Shown piece after piece: positions 20,838 through 31,763 of a stretch of 64,000 nt of DNA; position 1 is the first letter of the stretch; each line of letters begins with the position of its first letter. The position numbers were made by a program, and so were the translations under genes. The notes under the pieces were generated by a model, which did not search any database, was not told where the DNA came from, and worked only from the letters and a program-made list of their open reading frames with translations. The stretch is from Phanerochaete sordida (taxonomy: Eukaryota > Basidiomycota > Agaricomycetes > Polyporales > Phanerochaetaceae): contig BPQB01000071.1 in the NCBI GenBank assembly GCA_019973155.2, positions 122,431 through 186,430 of the forward strand, read 5' to 3'.

Positions 20838-22454
20838 TTAGGGATGATAGAGAGGCAACGCGGAGAACGCGTTCTCCTCGATGGGGATAAACGCTCCGAT
20901 ATCGATGCCTCCTGCCATTCCTCCGAAGGCAAGGTCGTCAGTTTCGAAAACTGCGTCCATGCCGGCGAGCTCAGGGCTCTCCACGATTCCTCCAGGCTGT
21001 GGCACCCAATCCAGGGGATGAGAGTACTGAGCCATGAGGTGGTCGACGCCCGACGCCGTTGGTCCCCAAGCGCCCTGCGACGGGGCCATGTAGGGGTAGG
21101 CCTGTGCTGGCGGCGCGAAGCCACCGTGGACGTGTTCGTACGCCGCAGGCTGCTCTTCGTAGCCGTACGGTCCGGAGCCCTGCATGACAGCGTCGGGAGC
21201 GGGCTGCTGGAGCCAAGCGTCGAGGGCGAACTGGAACTCATGCGCGAAACCCGGATCGCCGAAGGCGTGCGCGCCCTCAGGCGCTTGGTAGCTCACGCCA
21301 ACGGGCAGGACGGGCTCGGCGACGGGATACTGTGGCGCGTAGGGGAAGGCGGGTGGCTCTGGGTAGTAATAAGGAGCGTTGGACTGGATGGGATGGTGAT
21401 GGTGATGGTGATGGTGAAGAGCAGGCGCATAGCCCCCGTCGCCACTCCAGGGACCGGCCTCGGGGATCGGTATGGTTCTGGGACCGGCGACGTTGAGAGG
21501 GAGAACATCAGGGACAAGGCCCAGACGCTTGTATGCGTCGGGAAGGACCTGGGTCCCGGCGACGTTGAGGACCTCAAGGAAGGCCTCCATAGAGCTGGCC
21601 GAAGGGGTAGTAGGTGCCTGCCAATACGCATCTTCAGAGTGGAAGGGCATCGGAGCGGGACTGGGGAAGGCGCTGTAAGGCGATGGGGTCCGCGGGGGGC
21701 TAACATCGGAGCTGGACGAGCTTGATGCAGAGGGCGATGGTGACGGCGTCCTCGGAGGGCTGTCATCAGAGCTAGAGGAGCTCGGCGCGAGGGAGTGGCG
21801 AAGCCTCTTGAACGCGCGCAGCAGCTCGTCGGCCGGCGGAGCCTCATCCAGCTCTTGCTCTTCGAGCTCTTCGAGGGGAGGCTCTTCAGGGAGCTCCTTG
21901 CGCTTCCCCAGCGCCGTCTTCGGCTGTATCGTGAACAGCGCTGTGGCCTCCTTGAGCAGCTCCGGCGGCACGATGTCGTCGTCGTCGAGCACGGTCGGGT
22001 ACTCGTTCCCGCGGCCCTCGATCTCGTGCCCGTCCGCGCGGCACCGCTCGCGTGCGTCCTTGAGGTCTTTCTTCCAGCGCCGCCGGCGCGCGGGCGAGAG
22101 CCGCCTCCAGATGTACCCCATGAACTTCGAGAACGTCTGCCGGTGCTTTTGCACCTCTTCGGGCGCGAGCCGGCAGACGTGCTGCGCGGCGTACTGGTAG
22201 TTGTTCAGCGGCACGTAGCTCGTGCCGTCTGCGCGCCTGAGCGTCTTCTTCTCTTTCTGTGGCACCTTCTTCTTCGGACGGTAGATCTGCGCGAGAGGCA
22301 CGTCCGGGTCGTCGATGTCTAAACATAGGATTCAGTCACGTGTAGAACGACAATAGGATTGTGCTCTATGCATACCGTCATCGACAGCTGTGTTCGGGTC
22401 AGAGTCTATGGGCGGAGGAGGGCCATCCAGGTTCGGCGCATGTTCGTCGGACAT
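20838..22454 (-). CDS. HMG-A1: HMG-box-like nuclear protein, subfamily A
   Basis: Exons 22454-22376 and 22318-20838 (minus strand) give 519 codons. The first exon (MSDEHAPNLDGPPPP) splices in frame to a basic stretch (RPKKKVPQKEKKTLRR, about residues 40-55). An HMG-box-like domain follows at about 60-135: PLNNY near the start, a His ten residues on, GYIWRRL with the core Trp, then a basic helix (RRRRWKKDLKDARER). A conserved extension follows (YPTVLDDDDIVPPELL). The rest is low complexity: an acidic EEQELDEAP segment, Ser/Pro-rich repeats, an eight-His run and the motif FGDPGFAHEFQF shared with HMG-A4. HMG boxes bend DNA; a regulatory nuclear role is inferred, and the divergent box leaves DNA binding unproven. 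Its upstream region is shared with HMG-A4. Confidence 0.7.
21391..21417 (-). repeat. trinucleotide repeat encoding a poly-His tract in HMG-A1
   Basis: Tandem GGTGAT on the plus strand reads CACCAT-type codons on the minus strand and encodes eight consecutive His. It is a slippage-prone coding microsatellite. Confidence 0.8.
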
Positions 22455-22586
22455 TATTGAAATTGGGGGAAGTATGCGGGTGGGTGAGAGGGTCTACAGG
22501 AGCAGATGATAGCTGGGCAGTAGTAGTGGGCACTGGACTCGACGCTTGCGGAGGGCATGTCGATATATAGCCCTCCGAGCATGCGA

Positions 22587-22604
22587 CCGAATGAGGCATG
22601 TCGG
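22587..22604 (-). promoter_or_regulatory. subfamily A promoter element CCG-N12-CGG (HMG-A1)
   Basis: CCGACATGCCTCATTCGG on the minus strand, about 130 bp upstream of the HMG-A1 ATG, with a TATA-like CTATATATCG just downstream. The same 18-mer, with at most one change, precedes HMG-A2, -A3 and -A4. The everted CCG/CGG half-sites resemble a Zn2Cys6-type site; the binding factor is inferred only. Confidence 0.6.
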
Positions 22605-22819
22605 GAACAGGGAAGCGGTACCAGGATGCACGACGACGGCCTGGGGGGCATATGAGTGTGGGAAACCCGAATACAATGGAGTGGGCGTACCTCGTCGCAG
22701 GGGGAATGCTCGTGTCTGGGCGCCTCGAACGTCTGGGCGGCGGATCGAAGCATGGGCCCTCCACTCCGACGGTGATGGCTGACAGCTGCTAAGGCGTTCT
22801 AGGCAGGAGCAGAGGCAAA

Positions 22820-22852
22820 TATCGAGATTAGAAAACTCGCCTCGTGTTGGGG
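22820..22852 (-). promoter_or_regulatory. 33-bp block identical upstream of HMG-A1 and HMG-A4
   Basis: The minus-strand reading begins CCCCAACACGAGGCGAGTTT and is identical over 33 bp to 52337-52369 upstream of HMG-A4. It lies about 365 bp before the ATG here and about 340 bp before it at HMG-A4. The surrounding 300 bp align with gaps, so the blocks are either constrained or recently duplicated. Confidence 0.6.
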
Positions 22853-22899
22853 TGGCGGCACGTACCACAGCCAGGTCGCCAGGTCGCTAACCCGAAAGG

Positions 22900-25579
22900 G
22901 CAAGTGTCTACAAAGCATTACCGCCACGCTCGCTGCGCTCGGTGGCATTCGGAAAGAATGCAGACGGAAAGCAATAGGAGACGGGCAGGGCACCTAGAGG
23001 TTTCGGACGAAGGCAGCAGGGATGTGGAATGGGCTGAGCCACCGCTGCGAAGGGCAAAATCGTGCACGCCACTCAAGTTGATATGCGTTACCCTCTGGGC
23101 CTCTGGTAGAATGAGAATCCCTAGGCACTATGTCAGCAAGCATTTTGCAGTCCCCGCCGTGTCCCGGCCGCAGAGAACGTGTACTGTACCAGGGCGCGGC
23201 CTTCGGCGGAGCGTCGTTCCCACGCGGATGACTAGCAGCTAGCTGCGTTGGGCGGAGGCGGGTTTGGGTCTGCGAAGTGCGTACACTGCGATTACCAGTT
23301 TTTCACTTTCGCTCTTGATCTCTGCGATGTCTGGGACGCCACGTCGGCGGCATGGGTCCGGGAGACTTGGTCCTTCCATGACCAGGGTCCAGAAACTGAC
23401 CACAATTCAAAGTCTCGCGGCTCAAAGCCACCTACAAGGCCACGGTAATAAGCATTCGAGGCTGCGAAGAGATGATGCTCCAACGTACATTTGCCCTGCC
23501 AGTTGCAGACGACTCTGCCCATCTTCCGGCACCTTCGGAGACGCAACACTGAGCAATCTGGGCCCGTCTTCAATAGCACAGATCTTCCATCTCGTCTCTA
23601 AATACCTGAGACGCAGAGCATGACCAAGCCGCTGTCTCTGCAGAGGTCAGAACGAAAGACATGCTGGCAGCGACGCCCGGGATCGCTCCTGGGCGCCTGG
23701 CCGCTTCTCCAGCGCTCTGTGCAAGCGCCTGGCGGGCGCATCAGCGGCAGCGCCGCGCCCTCCCCTTTTCTGCGGACCTCCGTCACGACACAACACGCAC
23801 CGCTGGGTCTCGGCCACAATTTTCTGCACTATCGCGGCGATTTCATATCACGATGGCGCATGACCGGCGTGCACGATGAAGGTCAGTGAGCAGACGTGGA
23901 GAAGCTGTCGAAGGCGCATTGATTCACGACCTTCGCAGGCGCATGTTCGGCCGACGCGGCCAGCAGAGAAATGTGCAGCGACGACGCTGCAATCTGGGAC
24001 GAACGGAAGCGGAGCGATGTGTTGACAAGCAGCACGCCGTTTAGTGTCTGAATCGGCTCGCGCGTCTCGACGCTGCCTGCGAGCTACACAAGTCCCAGGC
24101 GACCGAGTGCCCTGCGAGGATGAAAGGCACGCAGCGGACACAGCCGTGATCCCGACCTGCGATCCCTCCGCGTCCATACCCACGGTGGCGATGCTGCGAG
24201 AAGGCTGATCGGGTCGGCACCCGCGCTCGACGCTATCAGCGTCGCGCTCCCAGGCAAGCAGCCCAATCAGCCTCCTGCTGTTTTCGAACGCTGACATGCT
24301 GTGCGCAGTGTGGGAGGCTGCCTCTGCCAGGAATACTCTGCACCTCTCGCCGGTGCCGTCCGGGGCACAGCTGCAAAGCCCAGGCCTCACGGGTAGCAGA
24401 GACGTGCTCGGGCGCGCACGTTCGGTGCAGGGCGGGCCCCCACGTTCTCTGCACCCGCGGCGGGGATCTCTCGTCGATCCGGGCGAACGTCGCTGGTTCG
24501 CCCCGCATGCGGCGTGCACGCGCGGGCGCGGCGCATTTAGGCTTTGCGGGCGCGTCCGAGGAGTTCCCGCGCGGGTCTCGCGACGAGACGAGGTGTCGGC
24601 CGTCGCACTCGCAGTCGCGGCGGCGACGCATGCGCCGGGCGAGGCGGGCGCCGTGGGCTAATTGCGCGGTGCGGAGGCAGCAAGGCTGATGCGCGGAGGT
24701 AAATGCGCGGGCGACCGCGGTCTGGTTGACGTCACGGCGGGCGTGCGCCGGCGGTATCTCGAGATTCATCGGCGGACGGAGGCATCTGCGCGTCCGTTCG
24801 GGCGACGCTGCGGCTGCTTGGAGTCTCTGCGTATGTGCTTCGCAGCCCGCGCAGGACGTGTAGGCTGTCGGGTGCAGGCTGTGGGTCGAGTTGTGCACGC
24901 GCCGTGCATGAGGCCAAGGCCCCGGACCGGACAATATAGCGGAGGCATCTGGGCTAGATAAGATTAGATGAAGAGCGACTCGGCGTGAACGTTGTTGCGG
25001 AAATCAAGGTATAATACTGAAAATATTGGGCAGCGTGCATTGTCCGCTCGCCGTCGTGAAGGTTGGCGGCGACGGCGAACGTCGCGAGGGGAAGGGGGGA
25101 AATAGGATAGAATAAAGACAAACAAAATGCGTGATGTCCGAGATGGTCAGAACTTGCTGAATTGGGACAGGACGTGAGCCACCTGAGTGCACGGCTTCAT
25201 GGGACTTATAACAGCCTCTCGTGGCCTTTCACCTCTCCCACATCCACCTCCCCCAGCCTACCTCCCGCTCGCCGCCTCCGACGCCCTGCTCGCTGCCCAG
25301 CACGCCCAGCGCGACCCTGCAGTACACAAGCACGCAGTCGGACACCCCGAGCCCGGACGTAAGTGGGTCGACAGCAGCCCTCCGGTGAGACATGGAACTG
25401 ACCCCCCGACCCTCCGCACAAAGCGTACTCCCTTGCATCTACCAGCATCGCGCAGAAGGACAACCCGGAGTATCCAGCACGCTTTCAGACATCTATCCCT
25501 CCCTCCCTGCCACGGGGGGCCGCACCAGACTACATCGCCTAGCCACATTGACACCGACACACACAACCACACCACAGCG
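22900..25579. other. gene-poor region between HMG-A1 and the gene at 25580
   Basis: It contains the distal HMG-A1 upstream region and a very GC-rich stretch (about 23.9-24.9 kb). Long overlapping open frames there on both strands reflect base composition. I found no splice-consistent gene or known motif. The last few hundred bases form the promoter and 5' leader of the next gene. Confidence 0.4.
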
Positions 25580-27056
25580 ATGGATTGCGCAGAATTCGAC
25601 GAATTCCCTTCCAGCTCGCGTACCCAGATAGAAATTAGCGAATCTCGTGACGAGCACTGGGTTCGCCCTCCGCCCCGCAGGCACGTCGCCTCCGTTGATC
25701 CCCTCGAGCCCCGACCTCTCCTCCACGTTCTGGCACCGGAATACAAGAAATACATGCGCCCACGTCGCGTAGAAGTCGTTCCTGGCCTGCAGGATGACGG
25801 TAAGATCACCGTCAGGCACCCCTTCGTCGACCGCTTCATCGCACGCATGCCGACCATCTCCCCCGCCGAGGGTCGTCGCCCCCCGATAGAGGCGTGGTGG
25901 AAGAAAGGGATTAAAGAGAAGACAGTCAGCGAGGTTTTGAACGTGGGGGCCAGTCTAGACGAGTACCAGAGCGACTGCGTCTTCGCCCTCGCGGCACTGA
26001 AGGTCCTCCATCACCCTAAGCATCCCAAGCACTTCGCTTTCTGGGGCAGAGATCCTGCTCAGAAGACCGCAGAGCGCGTCCAGAAGGTCTTCGGTGAGTC
26101 GCACACGCGTTTCTGTCGACCTCGTGTCCTCATGTACGGCAGATTTCTCGCCATGCCCCATCGAGTCCCCCGTCGGCTGGCTGGGCATCCAGGAGAACTT
26201 GTGGCTCGTTGACGGCCTTCAAGCGTCCCAATTCCCGACGAAGAAGGAGGGAAAGAAGGTCGATAATGGGATGCTTCTCCGCAAACGCAAGGCACATGCG
26301 AGCGCGGCGGCTGCCGCCCAAGTTCATGTTGGCGCCGCAGGGGAATTGGAGGAACGGCCTAGGAAGCGGACGAGGACGACCAAGGTGGCTGAGAAGCAAG
26401 TCGCCGAAGAGGCTGAGCTCGCGACTCCTCCTGTGCCTCAATCCGACATCGCCGAGGCGCCCACCGTTCTCGTGGAGCACCACCATGCTGACAAGGCCAC
26501 GAAACTCGAGCTCATCGGCGTCGAGCTTCCTCCATCGAGCACTCTCGAGGTTGAAGTCGTGGCGAAGCACTCCGCCGATCGTCAGGCGGAGGAGCCCTCA
26601 CCGGAGCCGACACGTCGGTCCGCCCGCCAGGCGAGCAAGAAGAACCCTGCTACATCCGCCGCCTCCACGCCCATGACCGAACTTGGCTCCCTCCCCGAGA
26701 CGCTTTCGCCCATGTCCTCTGCTCCTGCCTCCGTCGACGAGCAGCGGCCGACCCTCACACGTGCCCGGTCGTCCTCCAGCTCGTCGGGCTCGAGTACGGC
26801 AGTCAGCGACACCGGCTCCGGTGGCGATACCGCCGTCGAGCCGGATTCCAACGAGGGCTCGAGCAAGGGAAAGGGCAAGGCGAAGCTGGAGGACGAGGCG
26901 GACGCCGATGTTGAGAAGGCTCCTGTCCGAACGAGCGGACGCGTTCGCAAGCCTGCGAAGAAGGCTCTGCACGTCGAAGAGGAGCCAGTCCTCCCGCTCA
27001 AGAAGGCCGCCCCCATCCCGACTGAGAATAGGAAGTCCAAGACGAAGCGATCGTGA
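25580..27056 (+). CDS. unknown basic, probably nuclear protein, two exons
   Basis: Exons 25580-26093 and 26143-27056 join across a 49-bp intron into 475 codons. The start (MDCAEFDEFPSSS) follows a CA-rich leader; an upstream in-frame extension is possible but looks like UTR. The first 200 residues look globular: LAPEYKKYMRPRRVEVVPG, RHPFVDRFIARMP, IEAWWKKGIKEKTVSEVL, HHPKHPKHFAFWGRDP, PVGWLGIQENLWLVDGL. The C-terminal half is disordered, with basic KR clusters (RPRKRTRTTK), Ser-rich tracts and two short RSARQASKK / RTSGRVRKPAKKA stretches like DNA- or chromatin-binding basic patches. I know no family for the N-terminal part. It lacks an HMG-like segment but shares the globular-plus-disordered layout of the HMG genes around it. 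Nuclear location is inferred. Confidence 0.7.
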
Positions 27057-28024
27057 CGACCCTATACGTCCCTAACGACTCATCGCGTCCGGTACCCCAG
27101 CATACTCATACCTGCATCTTGAATACCTGGAACCACACATACTCCGATCACCCACACCATCCACCCTATAGACGGCCCATATAGCCGGCCATCCTGAGTT
27201 CGACGGATCCACACATCTGGTCTGGTCTCTTGCATACCTGTATTGCATATCCATCGCATACCACTCGCACTGTATTGCGCGGTCTCGACTCTCGCCCTTG
27301 TATCCTCATCGCACCCACCGGCGTCGACCATCTCCGCGCCTCGTTCTGTCCCAGTCCAGTCCCATTTCCCACCATCGACTTCCCATTTCTTGTCCATATT
27401 TGCGCATGGGTCTCTTGGTCTACTCCTCCATTTTCCCTTTCTCGCTTCTTGTATTAATGTGTAACACTAATTCTAGCGTTGCACTGCGTGCACGCACGGG
27501 TACTTATCCTCTATCGTATCGGACCCCCTCCATCTTCCACAGTCCGCATTCCACCCTCATCCACCACCGTACCTACTGTCTTGCTTCATCGTCTCGTCCT
27601 GGATCTCCTCTCCTAATCCCCGTCCTACTTCCATCCATCCCCTCCCCCTCCAGATCTCATCCCATTTCCCTCATCTCCTAATCCTCCGCATCTCTAGTAC
27701 ACTGTCTGCGCGTCTGGGCTCGTAATACATCTCGTTCTCTGAACTCTGCCTGCGTGTTTGCCACTGTTAGGATCGCAGGGCAATAGCTGCCATTCCGAGA
27801 CTCGTGCATGCAAGACTTCGCGTGCGGCCCGCGTGAGCAACACGTCTCGGCGCAATTCCTGGACATTCGTCGGGCCTCCGCGCTTCGCCGCGCCGCGTTC
27901 CGCAGATACTCCAGTGCCATTCGAGCGCGAAAAAAAGGTGCGAGTATACTAATACAGCTGTACTACGTTGAAGTAAGATTTCGGGATCGCCACAAGTTCT
28001 AAGAACACGCCGCGCGTCAGACGA
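27057..28024. other. intergenic region with pyrimidine-rich tracts
   Basis: 3' flanks of two convergent genes. The plus strand is C/T-rich (about 27280-27680), giving spurious Ser/Pro-rich open frames. No gene supported. Confidence 0.4.
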
Positions 28025-29267
28025 CTACTGCTTGCCGCAGAGCGCCCGCTCGGCCGCGACGAGCTCCTGGACGTGCGGGTGCTCCCAGAGGGCCTGCACG
28101 GCGGCCGGTGCGGTCGGCAGGAGCGGCCTGCGCGGCGCACCGCCGTAGCCGTAGAGCCGCTCGAGCAGCGCCTTCGTGCCCGCGATGGACGCCTTCGCGA
28201 TCGTGAAGTCGCCGCGCGCGACGATGCCCTGCAGGCGCTGCGCCTCGGGGAGCACGCTCGGGTCCGCGAGCGCCGCGGCGGAGAGCGCGAAGAGGCGCGC
28301 GCAGGCGTGCTGGGGCGGAGTCAGCGGGCGGAGGAGACGCAGGAGGGGAGCGGCGTACGGGGGCGACGTTCGCGAGGCCGATGATGGCGCCGTGAGCGTT
28401 CACGAAGGCCGACGGCAGGATGAAGTCTGCGAAGCCGCCGAGCACGAGGAACGGCGCGCGCGGGTTCTTGCGCGGATGCGCCGCTGCGAAGCCCGGCTCG
28501 GAGACGGTCGCGCAGATCCGCGTGAGCTTGCCGACGTTGCCGCAGCTGCAAGCGCGGGACGGTCAGCAATGGGTGACATGACGCAGGCGAGGCACGTACG
28601 TGAGCTTGACGCCGCAGAGGTTGGGGCATGTCTCTGCGAGCTCGGTGATCAGGTCGGAGTCGAGGTCAAGACCACCGCTCGCGCCGGGGTCTGCGGCACG
28701 CTTCGTCAGGAGAAAGCTCGGGCCTCGGAGGTCGGTGGCACGCACAGTTGTACACGATCACGGGCAGCGGGCTCTTGTCCGCGACCTCGACGAAGTACGC
28801 CCTGAGCGCGTCGCGGGTGAGCGCACCCGCAAAGTACCCGCTCGTGATGACGATCACGAAGTCAGCGCCTGCGGCGGCCGCCGCATGGCAGAGCTCGACG
28901 GTCTCGCGCGTGCTGCCGGTGCCGGTGCCTGCGACGATGGGCATGTCGGCGAAGCCCGCATCGTCGAGCGCGCGGCGCGCGGTCTGGATGAGCGCCGTGC
29001 GCTCGGCGTGCGTGAGGTGGACCGCCTCGCCCATCGAGCCCGCGACGAGCGGGCGGACGTTCGCCTTTGCGAGGCGCACGACGTGGGCGGCGAAGGACTC
29101 GAGGTCTGGGGCCCGCGAAAGTCATGAGCTGCGCGCGGGGAAGAAGACAGGAGCATACCGAGATCCTCAGTATCTGGCGCGAAGAAGGTCGGTATCGGGG
29201 CGAAGATACCAGGGCTGAGGACCCGCGCGCCGGCCGCGCCGTTGGCTCCGTTGGTGTGCCCGTTCAT
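28025..29267 (-). CDS. DHDPS/NAL-family aldolase (4-hydroxy-2-oxoglutarate aldolase-like)
   Basis: Exons on the minus strand are 29267-29159, 29105-28746, 28690-28600, 28545-28359 and 28309-28025, 343 codons. The product is a class I (Schiff-base) aldolase barrel of the dihydrodipicolinate synthase / N-acetylneuraminate lyase superfamily. Visible hallmarks are the N-terminal GIFAPIPTFF, the GSMGEAVHL loop, PIVAGTGTGSTRETVEL, the Tyr motif VIVYNYPGASGG and the Schiff-base Lys in LCGVKLTCG. Fungal members act as 4-hydroxy-2-oxoglutarate aldolases or as the L-threo-3-deoxy-hexulosonate aldolase of galacturonate breakdown; which applies here cannot be told. The N-terminal NGHTNGANGAAG linker is low complexity and fungus-specific. 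The protein is complete and soluble, and looks like an ordinary metabolic gene inside the unusual cluster. Confidence 0.9.
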
Positions 29268-31299
29268 GTCTAGCGCAGATGGGTGGTGAAAAGGAGGTGC
29301 AGATCGCGCCTCCGCAGCCCGCAGGGGCCCGTCTTTAAGAGCAGGGGCGACCCTCGACACGGACCGTCTTCGGACAGTGTTGCCGGACGACACGCGCCCA
29401 TCACGTGCCCCGTGTGCTGGCTCCGCCGCCGCCGGTCCGAGGAGGGGACGCCGGGGCGGGCAGTGTGGACGCTGGGTGCCCCGCATGCTGCCGACAGATC
29501 GCCTGCGTTACCCAGGAACATGCGCGAGCGGGTGCGGACGGTGCGGGGTGGTGCGCCCCAGAAGCATGGGTCGCTCCCGGGTATGGGGGTACCGGAGTGG
29601 AGGAAGGTCTAGTGAAGCTTCGCTGAGCCTCTTCAGGGTCAAAATTGCGCAGAGGGATGACGAGAAGTTGGGACCCGTGGTCTCCTCAAACTTCGAAAGT
29701 GCTACCAATCGGCTCAGATTCGCTCGTCGAGGTGGATTTGGCTATAGTTTCCATGGCGGTGGTCGGACGAAGTCCCGGTGACGAATGTGACCCTGGTCAC
29801 GACCGCATCTTGAACGTTGGCTGTGGTGCCACGAGACATGCAAGGTTGAAAAGCATAGCAGCCCTGGAAGCCACGAAGACGAAAGTGCTCCGCAAGTTGC
29901 CTTGGGTGAGCATGTGGCCTGAGCGTCGTAGAAGAAATCAGCCTGGTGCGTCCATGCGTACCACGAGTGAGACACTGACCTGCCCATGCGGCGCGGATTG
30001 CCTTCCATGCCGCCACAAAGCCCCAGGGTCTAGTCATGCTGGTGTGCCTATAGCGAGATTCGGATTAGCTCGGCGAGAACTGCGACAACCTCATAAATCG
30101 CATTTTTGCGAGCTAGCATTTGTTGACGTGTCCTGGAAAACGGAAGCAAATGACCGACAAACGACGCAGCAATTACTCAGTAGTAAGAAATCTGTATAAG
30201 ACTGGTGACAGTCTGTCCGAGTGAGCGGAAAGCGACGGAGATGGGATTGAAACCAAGTTCGCTTCCCAGGCTCTCGCCTTCATCCATTATGTAAGCAACC
30301 CCGCCCACTTCCCATTTTGGACCCAAGGCGCGCCAGACACGTTGACCTGAGACTGCCGCTCGTGAACGCCTTCAAGGCCTTCAAACCCGACTCTTTTTCG
30401 GGGAGCGATTTCTCTGTACCTCTGAACGCCTTGCTTTCTTTCAACTGTCCGCACTCTGCGACGATATCGCACCAGGGAACAGAGCCCCTCACGGAGCGTC
30501 TGCTTGCCAGTGCAAAGTGACGTCTCGGTGCCAGACCATCGCTGTCAGACAAATCATCCAACCGGTAGCTGCGGTGAAGGCGTAGAACCTTGATCTTTTG
30601 CTCAAAGTTAATACTGTGGTCATTTTCACTTATGCTCATCCCAGGTGCTTCTGCGCTCATCTACCTCCTAGGTTTTGGGTCCTCCAACGACACCGTAAAC
30701 TGGTAGCTGACGAGCCCGGTTGACATGATTGTCGCAAGCAATCGTCCGCCGTTGTGCTGCTCTGTACGAGTGGCGGGCTGCAATCGACTTCTCGACATCT
30801 TCTGCAGCACTTCGGCTCTAAGTGCTACGCGTACACATACGTATCACTGGCCTGCACCAACGTCCCGGCTTTACAACGCGCAGCAAATACAGTAGGTATT
30901 TGCTGATGTGAATCAGCAGGCGGGCGGTGATACGTGTCATTACCTGGACCGGAGGCGGCATTTCTAGTCTCAATATTTGGCCTTCAGTCTCGCCACAGAA
31001 GCTGTCTCCATCAAACTTGGGATTATGGATCTATGCTTCGTCTCGTCGGCCAGAAACTTCGGGCGCCAGGCGAGCATGACTATCTCCGAGGTATGCTTGC
31101 TAAATTGTCTTCGACTCTTCTTGCGTTGGCCCACGAAGCTGATACGATTCTACTGGTCAGTGACCGATCCGGTGTAGAGTCGGTACCGCTTTCCCCCGCG
31201 AACGGCAACGCTGCGGAAGTATGGTGAATGGGGACGAACCTCCGACGCCATCAGCCTCTAATTGAGGCATCGTGATGGGGACCTGCAGTATTCTCGACC
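29268..31299. other. intergenic region, no supported gene
   Basis: It begins with the aldolase promoter. Open frames at 29645-30199 (plus), 30280-30660 (minus) and 30934-31227 (plus) are 97-184 codons long but lack motifs and splice partners. From about 31300 the sequence belongs to the block duplicated at 42.6 kb. Confidence 0.4.
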
Positions 31300-31625
31300 G
31301 ACCTCTCGCCCGAGTGGCGTTAGCTGGCAGCCCCTGCGGCCTTTCACGCGGGATGGCCTGGTCTGTTGCCCCACCGACGGCACGGCGCTGTGAGTAACAC
31401 CGACCTCATCGCAAGAATTTCTCTAATTTCTATATGTTTAGCCCCACATATGCGTGACGCAACGGCGGGTCCATGCATGATGCGTCGATCCGGTGAACGA
31501 CCTCGAAGCGCCCGGATTCGAACATCTCCACGCAACCAGGCGGAGGGACTCCATTGTTCGCATCATTTCACACATTCATCTCCCGGCCAGGTCGCCGTGG
31601 TCTATCTTATACCGTACTCTCGTCC

Positions 31626-31643
31626 CCGACATGCCTGATTCGG
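31626..31643 (+). promoter_or_regulatory. subfamily A promoter element CCG-N12-CGG (HMG-A2), overlapping a conserved upstream ORF start
   Basis: CCGACATGCCTGATTCGG lies 120 bp before the HMG-A2 ATG, with a TTATACC TATA-like box just upstream. The ATG inside the motif opens a 46-codon upstream ORF (31631-31771) whose TGA overlaps the main start at 31764; the same ORF is kept in HMG-A3. Confidence 0.6.
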
Positions 31644-31763
31644 ATGGCGAGCCCGACATACTTAACCTCCTCGCGGACTGCGCGAACATGGCTCACCAAG
31701 ACTCCTCTCTGTTAGAGAATCAGCTCCCCACTCTACTACAAACACCTCTACTTCTAGCTCGCG

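Noticed and set aside
29645..30199. 184-codon plus-strand ORF as a gene
   Set aside because: No motif, no recognisable promoter context and atypical composition; probably chance.
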